A stretch of 64,000 nucleotides of DNA from Variovorax dokdonensis. Its GTDB lineage: Bacteria; Pseudomonadota; Gammaproteobacteria; Burkholderiales; Burkholderiaceae_C. The position numbers and the translations under genes were made by a program. The stretch covers positions 558,001 through 622,000 of the forward strand of contig NZ_JASZYV010000002.1 of the NCBI RefSeq assembly GCF_030316895.1. The letters run 5' to 3'. Below are positions 16,646-25,537 of the stretch, piece after piece (position 1 is the first letter of the stretch; every line of letters begins with the position of its first letter). The notes below the pieces were generated by a model. The model was not told where the DNA came from. It made no database searches and worked only from the letters and a program-made list of their open reading frames with translations.

Positions 16646-17658
16646 GTGTCACGCCATCCTCCATGCAGGCGCTTCCGGATCGAATGAAGGGTGCGGTGCT
16701 GACGCCGCAGGGTATCGCGATCCGCGAGTTGCCGGTGCCCCAGGTAGGCAGCACGGAACTGCTAGTCAAGGTGCGGGCGAGTTCGCTGAATCGCGCCGAC
16801 CTGTTCCTGGCCGAAGGCCGGGTACACGGTGGCCACGGGGGCGCCGGAACACCGCTGGGGCTAGAGTGGTCTGGGGACGTGGTCGCCACGGGCGGCGATG
16901 TCACCGCCTTCAAGGTGGGCGATCGGGTGATGTGCTCCGGCATCGGCGGGCTCTCCGAATACGCGGTCGCCGACTGGCGGCGCACCTTCGCGTTTCCGCA
17001 GCGCAACCTCGGGTACGAGGCCGCCGCGTGCCTGCCGGTGTCGTTGCGCACCACACACGTCGCCATCGCAACGACCGGCAAGCTTGAGAAGGGCGAGTCC
17101 GTTCTGGTCCTGGGCGCCTCATCCGGCGTCGGCCTGATGAGTCTGCAAGTTGCCAAGCTGTTGGGCGCGGGCCGGGTCATCGGCACGTCGACCAAGGCGG
17201 ATCGGCGTGCGCGGCTCGGCGAATTTGGGGCGGACGTCGCCATCGACAGCAACGACGCCAACTGGGTCGAGCAGGTGCTGGAGCACACCGCTGGCCAGGG
17301 CGTCGACTTGCTGATCGACTTCCTGGCCGGTCCTTTGATCAACGACAGCATGCGGGCCGTGAAGGTGGGCGGGCGGATCGTCAACGTAGGACGCATGGCG
17401 GGCGAGTCGGGGCACTTCGACTTCGACCTGCACTCGATGCGGCGGATCCAGTACCTGGGCACCACGTTCCGCACGAGGAGTGCCGACGAAGTCCAGGAGA
17501 TCCAGCACCAGGTGCAAGCCGATCTCTGGCCGGCGCTGGAAGCCGGACGGCTCGGCGTGCCGATCGACGCCACCTTGCCGATCGGGCGCGTGAACGAAGC
17601 CTTCGACCTCATGAAAACCAACGGGCACTTCGGAAAGATCGTGCTCACCCAGTCATAG
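16642..17658 (+). CDS. Zinc-free MDR oxidoreductase (NADPH:quinone reductase-like)
   Basis: The 338-residue protein is a medium-chain dehydrogenase/reductase. The GroES-like N-domain runs to about residue 130 (ASSLNRADLFLAEG), then a Rossmann domain follows with VLVLGASSGVGLMSLQVAKLLGA for NADPH. The zinc ligands of alcohol dehydrogenases are absent, as in quinone oxidoreductases and enoyl reductases. It overlaps the VOC gene by 4 bp and precedes a Bug receptor. The substrate is probably an enone or quinone made in the pathway. Confidence 0.88.
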   Translation: MSVTPSSMQALPDRMKGAVLTPQGIAIRELPVPQVGSTELLVKVRASSLNRADLFLAEGRVHGGHGGAGTPLGLEWSGDVVATGGDVTAFKVGDRVMCSGIGGLSEYAVADWRRTFAFPQRNLGYEAAACLPVSLRTTHVAIATTGKLEKGESVLVLGASSGVGLMSLQVAKLLGAGRVIGTSTKADRRARLGEFGADVAIDSNDANWVEQVLEHTAGQGVDLLIDFLAGPLINDSMRAVKVGGRIVNVGRMAGESGHFDFDLHSMRRIQYLGTTFRTRSADEVQEIQHQVQADLWPALEAGRLGVPIDATLPIGRVNEAFDLMKTNGHFGKIVLTQS

Positions 17659-17687
17659 ACAACGAATTCGGATCCAGGAGACACCCC

Positions 17688-18659
17688 ATGAAAGCATTCG
17701 CCAAACTCGGACTCGTCGCTGCCATGTTGATCGGCGCCGCAGCCACCTACGCGCAACCTGACGCCGCCTACCCCAGCAAGCCCATCAAATTCATTCTGCC
17801 GTCGTCTCCGGGTGGCGGTGGCGACATGGTCGGGCGGCTGATCGGGGACGGTCTGTCCAAGCGGCTCGGGCAGCCGGTGATCATCGACAACAACGCGGGT
17901 GCTTCGGGGACGATCGCCATCACCCAGTTGTCCAAGGCAGCGCCTGATGGATACACGATCGGCCTGGGCACCATGACATCCACGACGCTGGCCCCGACCG
18001 TGTATCCGAAGCTTCCCTACGACCCCGTGAAGGACCTGACCACCATCGCCGGCATTGGAACCTCGCCCATCGTGCTCCTGGTGAGAAACGATGTTCCAGT
18101 GAAGAACCTGAAGGAGTTTCTGGACTATGCGCGCAAGAGTCCGGAGCCTCTGCAGTACGGAAGCTGGGGGCTTGGTTCGACGGGGCACTTCTGTGCGGAG
18201 GTGCTGAGCCAGAAGACCGGTGTCAAGCTTAGCCACGTTCCGTACAAAGGTTCGGCGCCGGTTATGACGGCGATGCTGGGCGGCGAGATCAAGGCCGCCT
18301 GGCTCGACATGGCGACCGGTACGGCCGCGGTTCGGAGCGGAAAGATCCATCCGGTGGCGCTGTGCTCTCGGCCCACCGCGGGCTTCCCGGATGTGGAGAC
18401 CTACAAGGCGCAAGGCGTCGACTTCGACCAGTGGACGGGCTGGGCCATGTTCGCGCCTCCAAACATGCCCAAGCCGATCCTCGACAAGCTGGCTAATGCC
18501 GTGAAGCAGACGATCACCGATCCCGCCGTATCGGCAAAGCTGCTGGACTGGGGCATCACGGCCGAGTTCATTCCAGGTGAGCAACGCAATGCGGACAATG
18601 CCAAGGACATCCAGGCGTGGCGAAAGATCGCCGTCGATGCCGGCATGAAGTTCGACTGA
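17688..18659 (+). CDS. Bug/TctC-family periplasmic receptor (fourth)
   Basis: This 323-residue protein has a signal peptide ending near TYAQ and the Bug motifs YPSKPIKFILPSSPGGGGD and AAPDGYTIGLGTM. CAGGAGA precedes the ATG. It lies between the MDR oxidoreductase and an SDR gene with short gaps, so all are probably one operon. The likely ligand is a carboxylic acid or keto acid degraded by those enzymes. Confidence 0.92.
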   Translation: MKAFAKLGLVAAMLIGAAATYAQPDAAYPSKPIKFILPSSPGGGGDMVGRLIGDGLSKRLGQPVIIDNNAGASGTIAITQLSKAAPDGYTIGLGTMTSTTLAPTVYPKLPYDPVKDLTTIAGIGTSPIVLLVRNDVPVKNLKEFLDYARKSPEPLQYGSWGLGSTGHFCAEVLSQKTGVKLSHVPYKGSAPVMTAMLGGEIKAAWLDMATGTAAVRSGKIHPVALCSRPTAGFPDVETYKAQGVDFDQWTGWAMFAPPNMPKPILDKLANAVKQTITDPAVSAKLLDWGITAEFIPGEQRNADNAKDIQAWRKIAVDAGMKFD

Positions 18660-18674
18660 GGCCAAGAGAGCGAC

Positions 18675-19454
18675 ATGGGAAAGTTCGACGCCCGCGTTGT
18701 CCTGGTCACCGGTGCTTCAGGCGGGATTGGCGCCGCGACGGCCCGTTTGTTCACCGAAAAAGGCGGTACCGTCATTGCTGCCGATCTTCGCGAGTCGGAG
18801 GACCTCGGAGCAAGAACCTCGACGGTGGAGTCCGTCATGCTCGACGTCACGTCGGAGGCGAGCTGGAGTTCCGTCTTCGCGCACATCCTCGAGCGGCACA
18901 GCAAGCTGGATGTGCTGGTGAACGCGGCGGGCATCGTGGGCGACGTGGTGTCCGGCACGCTGGAACTCACCACTCTGGAGGAATGGCGCCGCGTGATGGC
19001 GGTCAATCTCGACGGCACCTTCCTCGGCTGTCGCGAGGCGATGAAGGCGATGGCTCGACGGGGGGCGGGTGCAATCGTCAACTTGTCCTCTGTGGGAACG
19101 TACTACCCAACGACGCAAAGCGTCGCGTACGGTGCGAGCAAGGGCGGCGTCACCCAGCTGACCAAGTCAGTCGCCTTGTTCGGGAGCCAAGGCGGCAAGC
19201 GCATCCGCTGCAACTCGGTGCATCCCGGCCGCACGGACACGGCCATGCTGGACAGCATCGTGGCGCAACGTGCGCAGCGAAGCGGCAACACGGGCAGCGG
19301 CGAAGCGCGGGCCTCGGCCGATCGCATTCCGCTCGGCCCGGCGGGCACGCCCCAGGACGTTGCGAACCTGATCGCCTTCCTGGCGTCCGATGATGCGGGG
19401 TACATCACCGGCGCCGAGTTCGTCGTCGATGGTGGCTGGAAACTGCTCCGGTGA
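18675..19454 (+). CDS. Short-chain dehydrogenase/reductase (SDR)
   Basis: The 259-residue protein has the classical SDR pattern: TGASGGIG for NAD(P) binding, NAAG in the core, and the catalytic Ser...Tyr-x3-Lys set in LSSVGTYYPTTQSVAYGASKGG. The acidic residue after strand 2 (ADLRESED) suggests NAD+ preference. It follows the fourth Bug gene by 15 bp and ends the operon. It probably oxidises a hydroxyl of the imported substrate. Confidence 0.92.
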   Translation: MGKFDARVVLVTGASGGIGAATARLFTEKGGTVIAADLRESEDLGARTSTVESVMLDVTSEASWSSVFAHILERHSKLDVLVNAAGIVGDVVSGTLELTTLEEWRRVMAVNLDGTFLGCREAMKAMARRGAGAIVNLSSVGTYYPTTQSVAYGASKGGVTQLTKSVALFGSQGGKRIRCNSVHPGRTDTAMLDSIVAQRAQRSGNTGSGEARASADRIPLGPAGTPQDVANLIAFLASDDAGYITGAEFVVDGGWKLLR

Positions 19455-19739
19455 GGGGTGCGCACTTTCCAGGTGCTGGACGTTTGACGGGCTGTGCCCG
19501 GGCCGGCTTGTGTCGAAGAGGCTATCGCCTGCGGGAGGAAGCCTTGATGCACGCCACTACGTGAAGGCGTAGTAGGGCGGCTTGCAGCGATTCCAGTCCG
19601 CCGACTCACGCACGCGAATAACAGTCATGGGGCGGGTTGCAGTCGCTCTCCGGCCCTCGGACGAAGGGCTGCAACCTGGAGCAGCCTGTTGATGGGGGCT
19701 ATTCTCCAGATCAATGTTCAATTCGACGCTCTCCGCGCG

Positions 19740-20606
19740 TCAACGGTCGCCAGTATCTTTGTGCTCAGCTCGAACCATCAGGTCGTGCGCCAGCCGTCGC
19801 ATGCGCTCGCCCAGCACCACCCTGCGGGTCGTGCTCAAGCGCGCCTCCGTCGTCACGAGGATCATGGAGGCCACGGGACTTCCATCTTGCCGCAGCAAGG
19901 GCACGCTCAAGCCCCAATAGCCCCGAACCATGATGCCCGGGATGACGCAGTAGCCCTTCTCTCGCGTCTCGCGCACCAGTTCGCGAACGACGGTCGGAGT
20001 GATGCTCGGATAGTCGCGCGCGGTGACTTCCGCCCGTTGCGAGATGGCTTGTTCGATCTCGTCGTCGCCCAGCGCGGCCAACATGGCAATGCCGCCGGAA
20101 CCGACGCAAATCGGGAAATGGTCTCCGACCTTCATCGCCGACCCGGGGTAGGCGATGTCGCCACTCTCGCGGGACAGGCAGATCGCATCGAAGCCCTGAC
20201 GCACCGCGAAGAACACCCACTCGCCGGTTTCGATGGCCAATGAGCGCAGCACCGGCGCCGCCATGCGCTGCAATTCGTAGGCGGGCTCAGCCGCCAGCCC
20301 GACGGCAAAGGATTCCGGTCCCAGTCGGTAGCTGCGGGTGCCGGGGTCCTGGCTCACGAAGCGTTCTTCGACCAGCGTGCGCGTCAGGCGCACCGCCGTC
20401 GCCTTGTTCAGTTCGAGCTTGCGGCCGATCTCGCTCATGCGCAGGCCGGCGGGCTGGTAGCGCGCGAGTAGCTTGAGGATCGCCAGGCCGCGGCGCAGTG
20501 TCTGGGCGCCGGGCGTTTCTTCGGCGGCCGTAGACCCGCTTTCGGATGCTGGTTTACCCTGAATCTCAGGTTCAAATGATGAACCCATTTGCATATTCAC
20601 TCGCAT
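19740..20606 (-). CDS. IclR-family transcriptional regulator
   Basis: The 288-residue protein has an N-terminal winged helix (residues ~35-95, LRRGLAILKLLARYQPAGLRMSEIGRKL...NKATAVRLTRTL) and the GAF-like IclR effector domain after it (SYRLGPESFAVG; MKVGDHFPICVGSGGIAML). It is divergent from an SDR and TRAP operon. Possible starts are 20606, 20594 and 20588; the first two leave the palindrome GGTTCA-N5-TGAACC inside the first codons, which would tie autoregulation to its own coding start. Confidence 0.9.
   Translation of the reverse strand: MRVNMQMGSSFEPEIQGKPASESGSTAAEETPGAQTLRRGLAILKLLARYQPAGLRMSEIGRKLELNKATAVRLTRTLVEERFVSQDPGTRSYRLGPESFAVGLAAEPAYELQRMAAPVLRSLAIETGEWVFFAVRQGFDAICLSRESGDIAYPGSAMKVGDHFPICVGSGGIAMLAALGDDEIEQAISQRAEVTARDYPSITPTVVRELVRETREKGYCVIPGIMVRGYWGLSVPLLRQDGSPVASMILVTTEARLSTTRRVVLGERMRRLAHDLMVRAEHKDTGDR
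20569..20585. promoter_or_regulatory. Probable IclR operator (GGTTCA-N5-TGAACC)
   Basis: This is a perfect 6-bp inverted repeat with a 5-bp spacer, inside the first codons of the IclR gene and about 90 bp upstream of the divergent SDR. A half-site TTGAACC recurs close to 20663-20669, just before the SDR start. IclR proteins bind sites of this kind. Binding is inferred. Confidence 0.5.
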
Positions 20607-20675
20607 AAAAGCCCTTTATTTCCGGGTAATGGGGTGTGACGATTCAGTAATCGAATCACATTTTGAACCATATTC

Positions 20676-21482
20676 ATGAGCACCTCACAGCACAACGAGC
20701 GCGTTGCCCTGGTCACCGGAGCGGCCAGTGGCATCGGTCGGCAGGTCGCGTTGCAGCTCGCGCTCCAGGAGGGCGCACGCGTCTATGTCGCTGACCGCGA
20801 TGCCGCCGGCGCAGCCGATGCGGCGGATGCCATCTGCCAGGCCGGGGGGCGAGCGCAGGCGGTCGTGGTCGACTTGGCCGAAATTGCCAACTTGCCGGAC
20901 GCGTTGCGCGCCATGACGAACACCTATGGCCCACCGGACATCGTGGTGAACAACGCCGGCATCGCCCGCACCATTCCGGCTGCGGACTACCCCGTCGACC
21001 ACTGGAACACGACGATGGCGGTGAATGTCACGGCGCCGATGCTGCTGATCCAGCACGCGCTGCCGCACATGCGCAAGAAGGGCTGGGGGCGCATCGTCAA
21101 CATCGCCTCGATCAGTGGCGTGCGGGCAGGCACCGGACGGCTCGCCTACGGCACCTCCAAGGCGGCGCTCATCGCACTGACGCGGCAATTCGCGATCGAG
21201 GTCGCCGAATCCGGAGTGACCGTCAATGCGATCGCGCCCGGCCCCATCGACACGCCGATGGTGCGCAGCGTGAGCGGCAACGGCCACCAGTCTTCCTACG
21301 CCGACATGATCCCGATGCGGCGCTTCGGCACGCCGGAGGACATCGCCGAGGCGGTTCTGTTCCTGGCCTCGGCGCGCAGCGACTACATCACTGGTCACAC
21401 CCTGGCCGTCGACGGCGGCTTTCTCGCGAGCGGCGTGCTCGTTCGCAACCTGTTTGAGCCAGCTCCGGCACTCGCAGCCTGA
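20676..21482 (+). CDS. Short-chain dehydrogenase/reductase (SDR), FabG-like
   Basis: The 268-residue protein shows TGAASGIGRQ, VNNAGIA, and the catalytic ASISGVRAGTGRLAYGTSKAA set, then the PG motif in NAIAPGPIDTPMV. It resembles 3-oxoacyl-ACP reductase-type and sugar or polyol SDRs. It is the first gene behind the IclR-controlled promoter and is followed 47 bp later by a TRAP receptor gene, so it likely oxidises the hydroxy acid that the TRAP system imports. Confidence 0.92.
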   Translation: MSTSQHNERVALVTGAASGIGRQVALQLALQEGARVYVADRDAAGAADAADAICQAGGRAQAVVVDLAEIANLPDALRAMTNTYGPPDIVVNNAGIARTIPAADYPVDHWNTTMAVNVTAPMLLIQHALPHMRKKGWGRIVNIASISGVRAGTGRLAYGTSKAALIALTRQFAIEVAESGVTVNAIAPGPIDTPMVRSVSGNGHQSSYADMIPMRRFGTPEDIAEAVLFLASARSDYITGHTLAVDGGFLASGVLVRNLFEPAPALAA

Positions 21483-21529
21483 GGGCTGCGGCACTCCATC
21501 CCCACCTCACCAGAAGACAGGAGACAACC

Positions 21530-22546
21530 ATGTCCATCACACGACGCAGCCTCGTGAAGGTCGCCGCCGCCAGCACCCTGGGCGTCGCGCTGCCCGCCCG
21601 CTTTGCCATGGCCCAGCAGGCCGAGTTCACCTACAAGTACGGCAACAACCTGCCACCGGCGCATCCGCTCAACATTCGCACGAAGGAGATGGCCGAGAAG
21701 GTGAAGGCCGAGACCAACGGCAGGGTCGACATCCAGGTGTTCCCCGCGAGCCAGTTGGGGTCCGACACCGACATGCTGAGCCAGTTGCGCGCGGGCGGCA
21801 TCGAGTTCATGACCTTGTCGGGGCTGATCCTGGCCACGCTGGTGCCTCACGCGGCCATCAGCGGCATCGGCTTTGCCTTCAGCGACTACCCGACGGTCTG
21901 GAAGGCGATGGATGGTGATCTGGGTGCGTACATCCGGGGACAGATCGGCAAGGCCAACCTGGTGGCGATGGACAGGATCTTCGACAACGGCTTCCGCCAG
22001 GTGACCTCGGGCACCCGGCAGATCAAATCGCCGGACGACCTCAAGGGCTTCAAGATCCGCGTGCCGGTGTCGCCCCTGTGGACCTCGATGTTCAAGTCCT
22101 TTGATGCGGCACCGGTCGGCATCAACGCCTCCGAGTTGTACACGGCGCTGCAGACCCGGGTGGTGGACGGCCAGGAGAACGCGCTCACCGGCGTCATGGC
22201 GCTGAAGATGTACGAGGTGCAGAAGTTCTGCGCTCTGACCAACCACATGTGGGACGGCTTCTGGTTCCTGGGCAACCGGCGTGCATGGGAACGCCTGCCC
22301 ACCAACCTGCGCGAGATCGTCGCGCGCAACATCAATGCGGCCGCACTTGCAGAGCGTACCGATCTTGCCGAGCAGGCCGAGTCGATGCAGAAGGAACTGG
22401 CGTCCAAGGGCATGACTTTCAGCGCGCCCAAGCCCGATGCTTTCCGCGAGAAGCTGCGCGCCGGTGGCTTCTACGCCGAATGGAAGGGCAAGCTCGGCGA
22501 CGAGGCCTGGGGTCTGCTCGAACGATCGGCCGGCAAGCTGGGCTGA
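21530..22546 (+). CDS. dctP: TRAP transporter periplasmic substrate-binding protein (DctP-type)
   Basis: The 338-residue protein starts with a twin-arginine-like leader (TRRSLVKVAAAS...ARFAMA) and continues with the DctP fold: AHPLNIRTKEMAEKV, VFPASQLGSDTDML, and the conserved Arg in FKIRVPVSP that clamps the carboxylate of the ligand. It delivers a sialic-acid- or dicarboxylate-like acid to the fused permease encoded next (5-bp gap). GGAGA precedes the ATG. Confidence 0.92.
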   Translation: MSITRRSLVKVAAASTLGVALPARFAMAQQAEFTYKYGNNLPPAHPLNIRTKEMAEKVKAETNGRVDIQVFPASQLGSDTDMLSQLRAGGIEFMTLSGLILATLVPHAAISGIGFAFSDYPTVWKAMDGDLGAYIRGQIGKANLVAMDRIFDNGFRQVTSGTRQIKSPDDLKGFKIRVPVSPLWTSMFKSFDAAPVGINASELYTALQTRVVDGQENALTGVMALKMYEVQKFCALTNHMWDGFWFLGNRRAWERLPTNLREIVARNINAAALAERTDLAEQAESMQKELASKGMTFSAPKPDAFREKLRAGGFYAEWKGKLGDEAWGLLERSAGKLG

Positions 22547-22550
22547 AGTC

Positions 22551-24440
22551 ATGAGCGTGCCAATGGGTCAGCCGGTGGCCGAAGTGCCGGCATGGGGTTC
22601 CGACGGCGAGAGCATGGAACCAAGCGCCGCCCGGTTGGGCACGCGCTGGATGCGGCCGCTGGAAATCGCGGGTGCGGGCCTGGTCGCGGCCATCACCTTG
22701 CTGCTGCTTGCCGGCGTGACCTCGCGCTACCTCTTCACACTGCCGGTGACCTGGATGGACGAGGCGGTGTCGATCGCTTTCATCTGGCTGGCCATGATCG
22801 GCGCGATCATCGCCGTGCACCGCAACGAACACCTGCGCCTGACGCTCTTTGCGGAAAAGCTGCCGCCTCGCGCCCGCGAGTTCGTCCATGCCTTTGCGTT
22901 GGTTGCGGTGGCGGCCGTGCTGCTGGCATTGATCGAGCCCGCCCTGAGCTATGCCCAGGAGGAGTGGTTCATTCGCACGCCGGCGCTGGACATTCCCAAC
23001 GCCTTCCGGGTCGGGGCGCTGGCCTTTGGTTTCGTCGGGATGCTGGTGCTGGTGCTGTTCTATGCCCGTCGCAGCGTATCTTTCCAGGCACTGGCGGTGG
23101 CGGCGGTCGTGGCCATGGCCGTCGCCGGCACCTGCTGGCTGATGTCGCCCCAGCTCGCGCAGTTGGGGACCTTCAACATCCTCATCTTCCTGGTCGGATT
23201 CGTTGCGGTCTGCCTGGCCGCAGGGGTGCCGATCGCGTTCTGCTTTGCGGTGGGCGCGGTAAGCTACCTGGCCTTCTCGACCCATATCCCGCTGCAGGTG
23301 GTGGTGGGGCGCATGGACGAAGGGATGTCCTCGCTGGTGCTGGTGTCGGTCCCGATCTTCGTGTTGCTGGGCTGCGTGCTCGACCACACCGGCATGGGCA
23401 AGGCGATCATCAACTTCCTCGCGTCGCTGATCGGACACGTGAAGGCTGGCATGTCCTATGTGCTGCTGGGTTCGCTGTTCATCGTCTCGGGCATTTCGGG
23501 TTCCAAGGTGTCCGATATGGCCACCGTGGCGCCGGCGCTCTTCCCCGAGATGAAGCGCCGCGGTCACAAGCCCGGCGAGATGGTGGCGCTGTTGGCCACC
23601 GGCGCGGCCATGGCCGACACCGTGCCGCCGAGCATCGTGCTGATCGTGCTGGGCGCGGTGGCCGGCGTGTCAATTGCGGGCTTGTTCAACGCGGGCTTTG
23701 TCGTGGCAGGGGTGCTGCTTGTGGCGTTGGTGGCCCTCGCGCGCTGGAAAGCGCGGCACGAGGACATGCGCGGCGCCGTACGATCGCCGCTTCGAGTGGT
23801 CGGGCGCCTGCTACTGGTGGCTGCGCCTGCGCTGGTACTGCCCTTCCTGATTCGCAGTGCCGTGGGGGAGGGGGTCGCGACGGCCACCGAGGTCTCCAGC
23901 GTGGCCGTGGCCTATGCGCTGCTGATCGGACAGCTGATGTACGGCGGCATTGGCGTGCGCAAGTTCTACGACATGCTGGTGGACACTGCCGCGCTGTCGG
24001 GTGCCGTGTTGCTGGTGTTGGGTGCGGCCTCCGCGATGGCTTGGGCGATCACGCAAAGCGGCGTGGTGCAGCAGTTGTCGGTGTTCCTCACGACATTGCC
24101 CGGTGGCGCAATTGCTTTCATGGCCGTGTCGATTCTGGTGTTTCTGCTGCTGGGATGCCTGCTCGAAGGGCTTCCCGCGGTCCTGTTGCTGGCACCGATC
24201 ATGTTCCCGATCGCGAAGAAGCTCGGCATCAACGACGTGCAGTACGCCATGGTGATCGTCTGTGCGATGAACGTCGGGCTGATGGTGCCGCCGATTGGCG
24301 TTGGCTTCTTCATTGCGTGCCGCATCGGCGACGCACGTCCGGACGACGTGGTGCGGGCGATCTGGCCTTACCTGGCGGCCTTGCTGGTGGGGGTGATCGT
24401 GATCGCTGCCGTGCCTTGGCTTTCCACGGTCGCGCTGTAG
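22551..24440 (+). CDS. Fused TRAP permease DctQ-DctM
   Basis: The 629-residue membrane protein joins the small four-helix subunit (residues ~35-195, with RYLFTLPVTWMDEAVSIAFIWLAMIGAI) to the large DctM subunit (from ~205, FLVGFVAVCLAAGVPIAFCFAVGA, ending in PPIGVGFFIACRIGD). The large part is the sodium-coupled transport channel and the small part supports it. A fusion is known for a minority of TRAP systems. The ATG at 22551 lies right after the DctP gene; earlier in-frame codons would overlap DctP. Confidence 0.92.
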   Translation: MSVPMGQPVAEVPAWGSDGESMEPSAARLGTRWMRPLEIAGAGLVAAITLLLLAGVTSRYLFTLPVTWMDEAVSIAFIWLAMIGAIIAVHRNEHLRLTLFAEKLPPRAREFVHAFALVAVAAVLLALIEPALSYAQEEWFIRTPALDIPNAFRVGALAFGFVGMLVLVLFYARRSVSFQALAVAAVVAMAVAGTCWLMSPQLAQLGTFNILIFLVGFVAVCLAAGVPIAFCFAVGAVSYLAFSTHIPLQVVVGRMDEGMSSLVLVSVPIFVLLGCVLDHTGMGKAIINFLASLIGHVKAGMSYVLLGSLFIVSGISGSKVSDMATVAPALFPEMKRRGHKPGEMVALLATGAAMADTVPPSIVLIVLGAVAGVSIAGLFNAGFVVAGVLLVALVALARWKARHEDMRGAVRSPLRVVGRLLLVAAPALVLPFLIRSAVGEGVATATEVSSVAVAYALLIGQLMYGGIGVRKFYDMLVDTAALSGAVLLVLGAASAMAWAITQSGVVQQLSVFLTTLPGGAIAFMAVSILVFLLLGCLLEGLPAVLLLAPIMFPIAKKLGINDVQYAMVIVCAMNVGLMVPPIGVGFFIACRIGDARPDDVVRAIWPYLAALLVGVIVIAAVPWLSTVAL

Positions 24441-24546
24441 CGCTGGCGAGTCTCGTTCATTCGCGCCCACACCGGCCTTCCATTGTTGCTCCGACCTTCC
24501 TGTCCCAGGGGGCGGGCACGCCGATTGACTTCCCACGGAGAACTCC

Positions 24547-25341
24547 ATGTCCCTCGCTCCCCTGATTTCCACACGAGCCGATCGCGTTTATGCCACGCAC
24601 CGTGAACAGTTGCGCTGGGTCGATGCGTCCCGCCCCGGGCTGCGCATGGCCGCCGTTCATGAAAACCGCGAGACGGGCCGCTTCCTTGGCCTGCTCGGGT
24701 TTGAAACCATGAGCTCCTCCGGCCTGCATCACCACGTCGACATCGCCTTCAGCTACATGCTCAGCGGCGGGCTGACCGATTACGCCGGCACTACCGTCGC
24801 GGGTCAGATGGGCATCAACATGCCGGCCGCCACGCACGACGCGATCGCCTACGTGCCGACGATGATGGCATCACGACTGGATGGCCCGGTTCTCTATGCG
24901 CCAGGTGTCGGGGAGCAGGAAGCGCCGCACTTGCACGCGGGCGGAAGGACCGAAACCTTTCTGAATCCGCGCCCGGAAGAGTCGCCAGACGTCAGTCTGA
25001 CGCTCGCCAAGCTACCAGCGTGGCCGACGGCGGTGGCAGGCATGTCGCGACAGCTGATCTGCGACTACCGCGGAACGCGGCATGACTTCCGCAATGCCGC
25101 GCTCACGCTCATACCGGGGACGTGCGTACCGGCGTTCCGTGCACGCAGCCTCATTGAAATCTTCGTGCTCGGAGGTGGCATCCAGGTCAATGGCCAACTG
25201 GTTCTTGCGGGGGGCTTTTGCGTGATCGAACCGGACGCGAACGTCTACATGAAGAGCGGCTTCGGGGCGCATTTGATCGGGTGGAGCGAGGGCCCCATTG
25301 AGTGGTTGGATGGGCAACGCCCAGACCTCTTCGGGTTTTGA
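24547..25341 (+). CDS. Double-cupin protein of unknown function
   Basis: The 264-residue protein has an N-terminal cupin with SGLHHHVDIAFSYMLSGG (three adjacent His) around residues 55-80 and a second barrel later (PHLHAGGRTETFLNPRPEE, then LIEIFVLGGGIQVNG). This resembles ChrR-like or acetylacetone-type cupin dioxygenases. CGGAGAA lies before the ATG at 24547. It is 106 bp after the TRAP permease in the same direction and probably acts on the imported acid; a second His set suggests metal binding. The exact reaction is unknown. Confidence 0.65.
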   Translation: MSLAPLISTRADRVYATHREQLRWVDASRPGLRMAAVHENRETGRFLGLLGFETMSSSGLHHHVDIAFSYMLSGGLTDYAGTTVAGQMGINMPAATHDAIAYVPTMMASRLDGPVLYAPGVGEQEAPHLHAGGRTETFLNPRPEESPDVSLTLAKLPAWPTAVAGMSRQLICDYRGTRHDFRNAALTLIPGTCVPAFRARSLIEIFVLGGGIQVNGQLVLAGGFCVIEPDANVYMKSGFGAHLIGWSEGPIEWLDGQRPDLFGF

Positions 25342-25537
25342 CCGGGTTCTGAGGGGTAGGCTGCTCTGCAGCGAAAGCCGAAGTTCCGCGGCGCACCGCG
25401 ACATGCCCGTCAGTGCCCGTTGCGGTCTTACCGTGCGAGCGCCGTATCGCGGCCAAGGGCGGGCCTTGGTGGAGGAGGTCCAATCGCCTGATAGCCGACC
25501 AATCGACGTCTTGATCCAGAGTTTTGTCGAAAAGCGA

